The notes under the pieces are model-generated. The model saw only the letters and a list, made by a program, of their open reading frames with translations. It did not search any database and was not told the origin of the DNA. A program made the position numbers and the translations under genes. Below are positions 1 through 5,264 of a DNA stretch of 5,264 nt, one piece after another (positions within the stretch are counted from its first letter, which is position 1; every line of letters begins with the position of its first letter). Origin of the DNA: Acidovorax sp. (GTDB lineage: Bacteria; Pseudomonadota; Gammaproteobacteria; Burkholderiales; Burkholderiaceae_C); NCBI GenBank assembly GCA_011620245.1, contig WOZN01000102.1, positions 1 to 5,264 on the forward strand. Reading direction: 5' to 3'.

Positions 1-46
1 CGGCGTCAAAGCGCTCGCGCTGCGCAGGGGTGGCGTCGTCGGGCAA

Positions 47-51
47 TTCAA
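47..51. repeat. Target site duplication of the MITE (left copy)
   Basis: TTCAA lies directly outside the left terminal repeat and is matched by the same five bases at 286-290. The next base is C on both sides, so a 6-bp reading (TTCAAC) is also possible. Five bases is preferred because it keeps the terminal repeats symmetrical (CCTAG...CTAGG). Confidence 0.75.
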
Positions 52-68
52 CCTAGAAGCGGCGGTTG
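52..68 (+). repeat. Left terminal inverted repeat of the MITE
   Basis: CCTAGAAGCGGCGGTTG. It differs from the right repeat at two positions (G for A at bases 8 and 13), and similarity ends after about base 17. Confidence 0.75.
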
Positions 69-268
69 GATGCGCCTGCCGGTGCCGTGATCGGGGTGCC
101 AGGCAAGACGCGACGACGCGGCGGGCTACTGCCCGCAAGGAGGAGCAACGCCGCATGGCGCCCCGAGCGCGGTGCTGGCGGGTGCATAGCGCTCTCACCC
201 AAAAGGTGAACGCCATCGAAGCCGTCAACGCTTGATTTCATGCGGCCTGGCAAGGGACGCAAAGCGGT

Positions 269-285
269 CAACTGCCGTTTCTAGG
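269..285 (-). repeat. Right terminal inverted repeat of the MITE
   Basis: Read on the minus strand: CCTAGAAACGGCAGTTG. In the interrupted gene this sequence is translated as PRNGS and supplies the premature TGA stop at 268-270 directly afterwards. Confidence 0.75.
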
Positions 286-290
286 TTCAA
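286..290. repeat. Target site duplication of the MITE (right copy)
   Basis: TTCAA follows the CTAGG terminus at 281-285. On the minus strand it supplies the last bases of the valine and the whole glutamate codon (GTT GAA) of the interrupted gene. The same Val-Glu codons are reconstructed on the other side of the element. Confidence 0.75.
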
Positions 291-408
291 CCGCCGCAAA
301 CACAAACAGCAGGCGCTGGGGCTCGGGTTGCAGGCGCGCGGCTTGCAGCAGATCGTCGAAGCTGGAAATGTCCATGAAAAAATCTCGCAATGGAGAAGTT
401 GAGCCGCG

Positions 409-1074
409 TCAGAACCCGGGCACCACGCCCCGGTTCGCGTCGAGCGTGCTGACGTAGGCGCTTGCCATGGGCCGCGCCCGCGCCGGTTTGCGCGACAGCA
501 CGGTGCCGATGCTGATGAAGCACAGGGCCTGCTCGGACGCAGCCAGCTGGAACAGCGCGCGCAGGCTGGCCGCCTTGAGGGCCTTGCCGCTGGTCAGCGC
601 CGATCCATGGCCCTGCGCCGTCGCCATCAGCAGCATGTTCTGCACGGCGCAGCCGGCGGATACCAGCCGCTCGGCCAGATCGATTTCGGGGTCGCCGCGT
701 TCGCCATCCACCACCACCAGCATCAGCACCGGAGCACGGTGGGCTTTTTCGCGCGCCTGCCCGCACTGCCCGGGCGTGGCGCAGGGGTCACGCTCCAGCA
801 GTGCCTGGGCAAACACCTCGGCCAGCGGGGCGCGCGCTGCCTCGGGCACCAGCACGAAGCGCCAGGGCAGCTGCCGGCCATGGTCGGGCGCGTGGGCTGC
901 GGCATTCAGGATGGCGGCCAGCTCGGCAGCGCTTGGGCCGGGTGCGCCCAGGCGCTTGGGCAAAATGGTCTGGCGCGACTGGATCAACGCCGCGGCCATG
1001 GCCGCCACTGCCCCGTCGTCCAGGACGGTGGAATGCCCGGTGCCGGGCGCATGGTTCAGGGGAAGGGCGGCCAT
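409..1074 (-). CDS. Nitroreductase family protein, YdjA-like
   Basis: A 221-residue protein of the FMN-dependent nitroreductase fold, expected to be a cytoplasmic homodimer that uses NAD(P)H to reduce nitro compounds or quinones; the physiological substrate is not known. Visible features: the N-terminal segment around residues 30-42 (ALIQSRQTILPKRL) matches the 'R-R-S' phosphate-contacting region of the family; APDHGRQLPWRF at 62-73 corresponds to APDH...PWHF of E. coli YdjA; a central helix at 139-166 (SAGCAVQNMLLMATAQGHGSAL, in part) is the usual dimer/flavin-pocket helix; and FISIGTV at 187-192 is the late strand seen before the C-terminal flavin contact. It is about 40 residues longer than YdjA (183), mostly an N-terminal extension; an inner Met at residue 26 (codon 997-999) is an alternative start. 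The frame is open throughout and codon use looks normal. It starts 15 bp after the nnrS remnant's stop. No strong Shine-Dalgarno is visible. Confidence 0.88.
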   Translation of the reverse strand: MAALPLNHAPGTGHSTVLDDGAVAAMAAALIQSRQTILPKRLGAPGPSAAELAAILNAAAHAPDHGRQLPWRFVLVPEAARAPLAEVFAQALLERDPCATPGQCGQAREKAHRAPVLMLVVVDGERGDPEIDLAERLVSAGCAVQNMLLMATAQGHGSALTSGKALKAASLRALFQLAASEQALCFISIGTVLSRKPARARPMASAYVSTLDANRGVVPGF

Positions 1075-1089
1075 GTGCGGATTCTCGAT

Positions 1090-1339
1090 TCAGCCCGGTC
1101 GCCCGTCAGCGCGCAGGCAGCCGTACCAGCGGCCCAGCCGCAGCCCCCAGGCGCCCATGGTTGCGGCCCACAGGCCAGCGGCCAGCGGCCACCAGCACCA
1201 CCACCATGGCCAGAAAGAAGCCCAGGCGATGGGGCGCCAGCATCAGGTAGCGCACGCGCCAGCGCTGGTCCATCTGCGCCAGCGCATCCGCAGAAAGCTT
1301 GCCAGCCCCCCGCACAGGAATGACGGGCCGGGAGCTCAC
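1090..1339 (-). pseudogene. nnrS: nnrS remnant: N- and C-terminal ends joined by an internal deletion
   Basis: A GTG at 1337-1339 overlaps the TGA of nrdJ (GTGA), the arrangement of translationally coupled genes. It opens a frame beginning [12 protein letters not shown], then DQRWRVRYLMLAPHRLGFF and the start of a hydrophobic helix (FFLAMVVVLVAAG). This resembles the N-terminus of NnrS-type membrane proteins of Burkholderiales. From about 1170 the original frame loses that character, while a different frame reads LAAGLWAATMGAWGLRLGRW and YGCLRADGRPG and stops at TGA 1090-1092, which resembles the C-terminal helix and tail of the same family. NnrS proteins are about 400 residues with some twelve membrane helices, so roughly 300 codons appear to be missing. 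The 250-bp span is not a multiple of three, so the ends are out of frame. The likely junction lies in the GGCCGCTGGCC-rich stretch around 1165-1185. If read as a simple ORF it would encode a 77-residue protein ending at 1106. Family recognition is from memory. Confidence 0.55.
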
Positions 1340-4300
1340 CCACAGGTTCCCAGGTGGCCGCATTGCGTGCAGTAATCGCAGCCGTCCTTGCGGATCACGG
1401 CGTGCGCACCGCATTCGGTGCATTTCTTGCCGGCCATGGCGGGCGGCATGCCGCTGACCTGCGGTGCCGGCTCTTCCAGGGGCAGCTGCTGCTGCACCGG
1501 ATCGGTGACGCGCCGCGCCAGGATGTTCTGGATGGCATAGGCCATGGCCGCCACCTCGGAGTCATGCCACATGGGCACGCGGGTGCCGTCGTCCTTCTGG
1601 TGCGTGCCCAGGCGCACGGGGCCGCGGTCCCACGCCACCTTGCGCATGTCGGACAGCGCCCGCTCCAGGAAACCGCCACGCGCGGCCAGCGACAGCAGGC
1701 GCATGCTGGCGGTGATCCATTGCTGCGACTCGCCGCTCTGGCCCACGGGCATGAAGAACTCGATGGCGCGATCGACCGTGCCCGAGCCAATGCCCGTGGG
1801 CACCGGCAGGAACGAGACGATGAGGTACAGCGTCTTGTGGCCTTCCTGCGTCCAGTACTCCACCTTCTCGGCCACGGCCGACAGCGCGCCCTTGGGCCGG
1901 CTCTCGATCACGGTGCGCATCGGGTCCACAGGCGGGGCCGCAGGTGTGGCCACTGGTACGGCCACTGGTACGGCCACCGGTGCGGGCGCTGCATGGGTTT
2001 CGAGCACCGAGCCCAGGATGGCATTGGGCCGGTAGGTGGCCAGGCCCTTGAGGCGGGCGCGCCAGGCCTGCAGGTACAGGTCCTTGAAATCGTCGTAGGG
2101 GTAGTCGGCCGGGATGTTCACGGTCTTGGAGATGGCCGTGTCCACGAAGGGCTGCACCGCCTCCATCATGGCGATATGCTCCTCGGCAGGCATGGCCAGC
2201 GCCGAGATGAAATAGTCGGGCAGCGCATTCACGTCCCCGCCCAGTTCGCGGTACAGCCGCCATGCGTGGTCTTCCACCGAATACTCGCTGATGCTGCCGT
2301 CGGCCTCGCGTTTCTTGCGCTTGTACATCCACGAAAACGGTGGCTCGATGCCGTTGGAGGCGTTGTCGGCAAAGGCCAGGCTCACGGTGCCCGTGGGGGC
2401 AACGGAGAGCAGGTGGCTGTTGCGGATGCCGTGCTTGCGAATGGCCTCCTTGATCGGCTCGGGCAGGCGGCTGGCGAAGGTGCTGGCGGCAAGATAGGGC
2501 TCGGCCTCGAACTTGGGGAAGGCCCCCTTTTCGCGGGCCAGTTCCACCGAAGCCAGGTACGCCGCGTCGCGCATGGTCTGTGCAATGCGCGCCGCCATGG
2601 CGCGCCCTTCCTGCATGTCGTAGCGCAGGCACAGCATGGCCAGCGTGTTGCCCATGCCGGTAAAGCCCACGCCAATGCGGCGCTTGGCCATGGCCTCGTC
2701 ACGCTGCTGCTGCAGGGGCCAGAACGTCAAGTCCAGCACGTTGTCGAGGGCGCGCACCTGCAGGGCCACCACCTTCTCGAAGGCCTCGAAGTCAAACGAC
2801 GGCAAGCCGTCGAAGCCGAAGGGGTGGCGCACGAACCGGGTCAGGATGACAGGGCCGAGGTCGCAGCAGCCATAGGAGGGCAGCGGCTGCTCTCCGCAGT
2901 TGTGCACCACCAGGCCATTGGCGTCAAAAGCATGGACATCGGCCACGGTCACGTCATAGACATCCTCCACGCCCGCATCGACCAGCGCCTGCACCGTGGC
3001 GGTAAAGCGTTCACGGTTGAGCGCGCGCCGGTACTGCGCCAGACCCTCGTCCAGGCGTGTCGATTTTTCGGTATCGCAAAAGCCCACGCGCTCGGAAAAC
3101 ACCTGCAGGTTGTCGCCGCTGATGACCAGTTCGTGCTGGGCACGGGTCGCATAGGGCTGGGTGCCACCATGGCCATCGGGCAGCTGGCTGACCGAGGCCG
3201 GGCGGCGGTTGCGGTGCAGCGTGGACGCAATGCCCATGCGCAGCAGCATGCGTTGCACTGTTTGCAGCAGTTCCTCATCGCTTTGCGCCAGGCGCACGCT
3301 CAGACCCTTGTCTTGCGCGCCTTGCACCGAGCCATCGGCGTCAAAAAGCCCGCACAAAAGGCCTTGTGCGAACGCGGACGACTGCCGCTCCATCGCGGGC
3401 GTGATGGTTTTGGCCCCTGGTGCCATTCCCAGATCGTGCGCCAGCCGCCACAGCGCAGCACTGGCCATGCGCGCCTCGCCACGCTCGGCCACCGGACGCT
3501 GGAAGCCTTTGAAATCGGCCCGGTGCGGCAATGTGGCGGCGGCCGCCATGGCGGCTTGCATGATGCCGTCAGCGCCTGACGCCGCATAGGCCACCGCGCC
3601 CTGCCCCACAGCCTTGAGTTCGGGCGCCCACACCGAAATCACGGCCTTGTCGGCCTTGAGGGTGCCATCGCCGATCAGCAGCCCGAGCAGATAGCCCTCA
3701 GCCTGCGTGCCCGTACCACCCCAGCCTGCCAATGCGCGGTGGTCATGCAGCACCACCTCATCGCCGGGTTGAAGCTGCGCGGCCTCGGTCCACTGCACTT
3801 CCAGGCAGTAGCGGGTCTTGCGCGCCACGCGGCGCACACGGTGGTCTGCCGTGAGGCGCAGTGCGTGCCCTTCGCGGGTTTGCAACTGCAGCACGGGTTT
3901 GGTGCCCGTCTTGAAAAATCCCTGGCTTTCCAGGCGATAGGCGCGCCCATCCACCACGGCGGCAAACGGGCGCCCAACGAGGTCGGCCACCTGCGCGGGT
4001 CCCTCGGCAGTCATCACCCAGGTGTCAGCGGTGACGCAGGGGTTGGTGGCCGCGATGTCTTCGCAGTAATTGAGGTTGTTGTCCTCGTTGATATGGTCGA
4101 GAAACAGGATGCCCGGCTCGGCAAAGTCGTAGGCCGACTTCATGATGGTGTCCCACAGCTCGCGCGCGGGCACGGTGGCATAGACCCACAGGCCGTCCGC
4201 GCGCTGGCGGGCGCCCAGGGCCAGCAGGTTGGCGCCGGGCCTGGCCTTGTGCACCAGCTCCCAGGGTGCGTTGTTCTGCACGGCGGCGATGAACTCGTCC

Positions 4301-4905
4301 GGCACCGCCACCGACACGTTGAAATTGTTCCAGCGCCCCGGTGTGCGCTTGGCGGTGATGAACTCGTGCACGTCGGGGTGGTCGATGCGCAGCACCCCCA
4401 TTTGCGCCCCCCGGCGCGCACCCGCGCTCTCCACGGTGGCGCATGACTGGTCGAACACGTTCATGTAGCTGCAAGGCCCCGACGCCATGGATGCCGTGGC
4501 CTTGACTTGCGCACCCTTGGGCCGGATGCGCGAGAAGTCATAGCCGACACCGCCGCCGCGGCGCATGGTTTCGGCGGCTTCGCGCAGGGCTTCGTAGATG
4601 CCGGGAAAGCCCTCGTCGTCCATGCCCTGGATGCAATCGCCCACGGGCTGCACAAAGCAGTTGATGAGCGTGGCCTGGATGCCGGTGCCGGCCGCGCTCA
4701 TGATGCGGCCCGCGCCAATGGCGCCCGCATGCAGGTTGTCCAGGAACAGGGTTTCGTACTTTTCGCGCAGGTCGGGGGCTTCTACCGATGCCAGGGCGCG
4801 GGCCACGCGGCGGTAGAGGTCTTCGGCGCTGGTTTCGCCGGGCTTGAGGTATTTTTCACGCAGCACGTCCAGGCTGATGGGTTGCAACAAAGAGGTGGAA
4901 TTCAT
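1336..4905 (-). CDS. nrdJ: Adenosylcobalamin-dependent (class II) ribonucleoside-diphosphate reductase with intein
   Basis: Reduces ribonucleotides to deoxyribonucleotides for DNA synthesis, using coenzyme B12 to generate a thiyl radical, in the cytoplasm. The precursor is 1189 residues; removal of the intein (290-669) leaves 809. Seen in order: [19 protein letters not shown] at 8-26; the NCFVQP segment with redox Cys83; [18 protein letters not shown] at 115-132; the active-site motif N288-P289/C670-G671-E672; YGCCDLG with the partner redox cysteine, probably Cys681; the phosphate-loop APTGT at 836-840 followed by ASNGIEP; a Val/Pro/Ala linker at 974-990; and a C-terminal zinc-ribbon-like tail with Cys1162, 1165, 1176, 1179, 1182 and 1188. 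There is no N-terminal ATP cone. Start choice is uncertain: no start has a good Shine-Dalgarno. ATG at 4905 ([11 protein letters not shown]) is chosen because family-like sequence begins there and codons upstream are less GC-rich; ATGs at 4929 and 4956 and a TTG at 4995 are in frame. The stop overlaps the GTG of the nnrS remnant. Confidence 0.93.
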   Translation of the reverse strand: MNSTSLLQPISLDVLREKYLKPGETSAEDLYRRVARALASVEAPDLREKYETLFLDNLHAGAIGAGRIMSAAGTGIQATLINCFVQPVGDCIQGMDDEGFPGIYEALREAAETMRRGGGVGYDFSRIRPKGAQVKATASMASGPCSYMNVFDQSCATVESAGARRGAQMGVLRIDHPDVHEFITAKRTPGRWNNFNVSVAVPDEFIAAVQNNAPWELVHKARPGANLLALGARQRADGLWVYATVPARELWDTIMKSAYDFAEPGILFLDHINEDNNLNYCEDIAATNPCVTADTWVMTAEGPAQVADLVGRPFAAVVDGRAYRLESQGFFKTGTKPVLQLQTREGHALRLTADHRVRRVARKTRYCLEVQWTEAAQLQPGDEVVLHDHRALAGWGGTGTQAEGYLLGLLIGDGTLKADKAVISVWAPELKAVGQGAVAYAASGADGIMQAAMAAAATLPHRADFKGFQRPVAERGEARMASAALWRLAHDLGMAPGAKTITPAMERQSSAFAQGLLCGLFDADGSVQGAQDKGLSVRLAQSDEELLQTVQRMLLRMGIASTLHRNRRPASVSQLPDGHGGTQPYATRAQHELVISGDNLQVFSERVGFCDTEKSTRLDEGLAQYRRALNRERFTATVQALVDAGVEDVYDVTVADVHAFDANGLVVHNCGEQPLPSYGCCDLGPVILTRFVRHPFGFDGLPSFDFEAFEKVVALQVRALDNVLDLTFWPLQQQRDEAMAKRRIGVGFTGMGNTLAMLCLRYDMQEGRAMAARIAQTMRDAAYLASVELAREKGAFPKFEAEPYLAASTFASRLPEPIKEAIRKHGIRNSHLLSVAPTGTVSLAFADNASNGIEPPFSWMYKRKKREADGSISEYSVEDHAWRLYRELGGDVNALPDYFISALAMPAEEHIAMMEAVQPFVDTAISKTVNIPADYPYDDFKDLYLQAWRARLKGLATYRPNAILGSVLETHAAPAPVAVPVAVPVATPAAPPVDPMRTVIESRPKGALSAVAEKVEYWTQEGHKTLYLIVSFLPVPTGIGSGTVDRAIEFFMPVGQSGESQQWITASMRLLSLAARGGFLERALSDMRKVAWDRGPVRLGTHQKDDGTRVPMWHDSEVAAMAYAIQNILARRVTDPVQQQLPLEEPAPQVSGMPPAMAGKKCTECGAHAVIRKDGCDYCTQCGHLGTCG
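1948..1983. repeat. 12-bp tandem repeat in nrdJ encoding PVAV units
   Basis: Three copies of GGCCACTGGTAC, the last with two substitutions (GGCCACCGGTGC). On the coding strand they give [12 protein letters not shown] units in a Pro/Val/Ala linker (about residues 974-990) between the catalytic barrel and the C-terminal domain. The repeat unit is a multiple of three, so copy-number change would keep the frame. Confidence 0.8.
2899..4038 (-). other. NrdJ intein, 380 residues, with LAGLIDADG homing endonuclease
   Basis: An in-frame protein intron splitting the conserved [14 protein letters not shown] motif of NrdJ. Residue numbers are for the precursor starting at 4905. Cys290 (codon 4036-4038) is the first residue, beginning [20 protein letters not shown] (block A). 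Block B is [12 protein letters not shown] with Thr352 and His355. Block [12 protein letters not shown], is at 406-416 and block [13 protein letters not shown], at 516-527. A block H-like [16 protein letters not shown] follows. Block F is [18 protein letters not shown], and the end GLVVHN gives penultimate His668 and Asn669 (codon 2899-2901), followed by Cys670 as the +1 extein nucleophile. All residues needed for standard class 1 splicing are present. The joined exteins read NPCGEQPL, the normal uninterrupted family motif, so the boundaries are secure. Activity itself is inferred. Confidence 0.95.
3325..3690 (-). other. LAGLIDADG endonuclease core within the intein
   Basis: The span between the two dodecapeptide motifs. 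Block [10 protein letters not shown], carries Asp413 and block [11 protein letters not shown], carries Asp524, the metal-binding acidic residues expected of an active DOD-type homing endonuclease. Spacing between the motifs is about 110 residues, normal for this class. The frame has no stops or obvious loss of residues, so the enzyme may still be active or only recently inactive. Expected target: the intein-free nrdJ sequence around the NPCGEQ codons. Confidence 0.85.
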
Positions 4906-4972
4906 GGGGGGATTGGGTTCGCGCTTCATGGGTTCGGATGATCCGGGATTGTTCATTAGATCGTGAACGCGT
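4906..4972 (-). other. Upstream region of nrdJ after the carbonic anhydrase break
   Basis: This stretch separates the end of carbonic anhydrase similarity from the chosen nrdJ start. It contains two in-frame ATGs (4929 and 4956) but no clear Shine-Dalgarno, and I find no convincing -35/-10 pair, NrdR box or B12 riboswitch. It may be the leftover of a deletion that removed the carbonic anhydrase C-terminus together with part of the original nrdJ leader. Confidence 0.4.
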
Positions 4973-5208
4973 TCTGATAGCCCCACAGTGACCAAGGCTG
5001 CACACCACGATGCGGCGCACCTGCAGATTGGGCACCGCGAACTCGATGGCCGCCGTGGTGCCGTGGTGGCCGCGCGATCCGTCGTACGGCGGTATGAACG
5101 CGCCCACGTTGCGCACCAGAAAAAGCTCCCTCGAACCCGCCCCGGTCAGCAGGCAGGGCACCAGGCGCGAGTCGGAGCGGCCGATGAACCTAGCAGTTCG
5201 TCGGGCAT
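4973..5208 (-). pseudogene. Beta-carbonic anhydrase remnant
   Basis: Beta-carbonic anhydrases interconvert CO2 and bicarbonate using zinc held by Cys, His and Cys. From 5188 the minus strand reads [18 protein letters not shown], then [29 protein letters not shown] and [13 protein letters not shown], clearly this family. A possible start ATG at 5206-5208 gives MPDELL, then the frame is lost two bases before FIG, so roughly 30 codons appear deleted between. The first zinc ligand in the CSDSR motif is Arg (CGC instead of TGC at 5177-5179). The second, in the usual GHSHCG, is Leu (CTT instead of CAT at 4994-4996); only the last Cys of HCG remains. Similarity stops at about 4973, leaving less than half of a normal ~210-residue protein, and the frame then runs into the nrdJ 5' region. 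It cannot be a working enzyme. Exact junctions are inferred. Confidence 0.82.
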
Positions 5209-5213
5209 GGGCT

Positions 5214-5264
5214 TTACTGGACCAGCGGCGTGCCGGCGGCATCCAGCGCCACGCCCTCCACCAC
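5214..5264 (-). CDS. C-terminal end of an unidentified protein (partial)
   Basis: The minus strand entering at the window edge reads VVEGVALDAAGTPLVQ and stops at TAA (5214-5216), five bases before the ATG of the carbonic anhydrase remnant. Codons are strongly GC-ending and the residues look like a real protein end. The close spacing suggests the two genes once formed one transcription unit. Sixteen residues are too few to name the family. Confidence 0.45.
   Translation of the reverse strand: MVEGVALDAAGTPLVQ

Larger units (their letters stand above)
52..285. mobile_element. MITE-like non-autonomous element, 234 bp, IS1380/ISEcp1-type ends
   Basis: Both ends read inward as CCTAGAA-CGGC-GTTG: CCTAGAAGCGGCGGTTG at 52-68 on plus, and CCTAGAAACGGCAGTTG on minus from 285 to 269, 15 of 17 positions matching. 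A direct TTCAA flanks it at 47-51 and 286-290. Removing the element plus one duplication restores the reading frame of the host gene, which is strong evidence for a genuine insertion. The interior has no transposase and no recognisable protein. It contains two small hairpins: GCGGGC/GCCCGC at 121-136 with a 4-base loop, and TCACC/GGTGA at 195-209. Known of the family: IS1380 elements, including ISEcp1, have ends starting CC (ISEcp1: CCTAGATTCTACGT) and usually make 4-5 bp duplications. Assignment to that family is inferred from only the first six bases and the duplication size. A parent element able to move it must lie elsewhere, if one still exists. Confidence 0.8.
1..375 (-). pseudogene. Small conserved gene next to the RNR cluster, split by a MITE insertion (partial at window edge)
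   Basis: An ATG at 373-375 opens a frame starting MDISSFDDLL and continuing through QRLLFVFAAVE. It then runs into the inserted element and stops at a TGA at 268-270 after 35 codons. On the other side of the element the same frame resumes as VELPDDATPAQRERFDA (52 down to 2) and leaves the window. Joining the two halves at the duplicated TTGAA gives an uninterrupted reading frame, so the intact gene was AAVELPDD across the junction. From memory, Burkholderiales have a short protein (about 120-140 residues) with this beginning, often labelled 'ribonucleotide reductase subunit alpha' in databases although it has no catalytic RNR domain; its role is unknown to me. It begins 33 bp after the nitroreductase stop, same strand, so it was probably the last gene of this run. 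The insertion leaves only a short N-terminal peptide, so the gene is likely dead here. Confidence 0.75.

Noticed and set aside
46..71. Integron-like core sites: ATTCAAC at 46-52 and GTTGGAT at 65-71, with GTTGAAC at the other edge of the element
   Set aside because: They fit the loose RYYYAAC/GTTRRRY pattern, but the spacing is far too short for an attC site, no integrase or cassette is present, and a MITE with target duplications explains the same bases.
121..136. GCGGGC-TACT-GCCCGC hairpin as a transcription terminator
   Set aside because: There is no T-run on either side, and it lies inside the inserted element; it is better described as internal MITE structure.
53..271. 72-codon minus-strand frame spanning almost the whole MITE
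   Set aside because: It starts at a TTG, ends in the terminal repeat, and the translation is low-complexity with no recognisable motif. An open frame of this size is expected by chance at this GC content.
467..1375. Plus-strand open frames opposite the nitroreductase
   Set aside because: The minus-strand frame shows real family motifs (APDH...PWRF), while these show only Arg/Ala/Ser-rich composition.
1354..3579. 741-codon plus-strand open frame
   Set aside because: It is the antisense of nrdJ and its intein. The translation is rich in His, Gly, Arg and Ala with no domain, typical of a shadow frame in GC-rich DNA.
4856..5242. Single 128-residue protein running from the carbonic anhydrase remnant into nrdJ
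   Set aside because: Only the middle part resembles carbonic anhydrase. The last ~38 residues overlap nrdJ out of frame and the beginning overlaps the end of another gene, so it is a remnant and not a gene.

Overview
This GC-rich window (about two thirds G+C) carries all of its readable genes on the minus strand. It looks like a chromosomal segment of a Burkholderiales bacterium, most likely of the Comamonadaceae (Acidovorax-like). That placement rests on the style of the ribonucleotide reductase, the NnrS-like remnant and the small gene next to the nitroreductase, all recognised from memory and not by a search. The mix of one large intact housekeeping gene with several decayed neighbours and a small transposon-like insertion suggests a genome under reductive or mobile-element pressure. 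A host-associated relative such as Verminephrobacter would fit, but this is a guess.

Layout in the direction of transcription (right to left): (a) 5214-5264, the last 16 codons of an unidentified gene; (b) 4973-5208, a beta-carbonic anhydrase remnant with an internal N-terminal deletion, a lost C-terminal half and two substituted zinc ligands; (c) 1336-4905, nrdJ, an adenosylcobalamin-dependent class II ribonucleotide reductase, interrupted in frame by a 380-residue intein (2899-4038) that carries both LAGLIDADG motifs of a homing endonuclease; (d) 1090-1339, what appears to be the fused two ends of an nnrS gene whose middle has been deleted, its start overlapping the nrdJ stop; (e) 409-1074, an apparently intact YdjA-type nitroreductase; (f) 1-375, a small conserved gene split by a 234-bp miniature inverted-repeat element (52-285) flanked by 5-bp target duplications.

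The notable points are the intein and the MITE-like element. The intein sits directly in front of the cysteine that should form the catalytic thiyl radical, so the reductase cannot work until splicing occurs, and the splicing nucleophile is the same residue as the catalytic cysteine. The MITE-like element has ends that begin CCTAGA and a 5-bp duplication, as in IS1380/ISEcp1-type transposons. It sits in a reading frame that becomes continuous again if the element and one duplication copy are removed on paper. I saw no tRNA, rRNA, CRISPR array, cobalamin riboswitch or convincing NrdR box.
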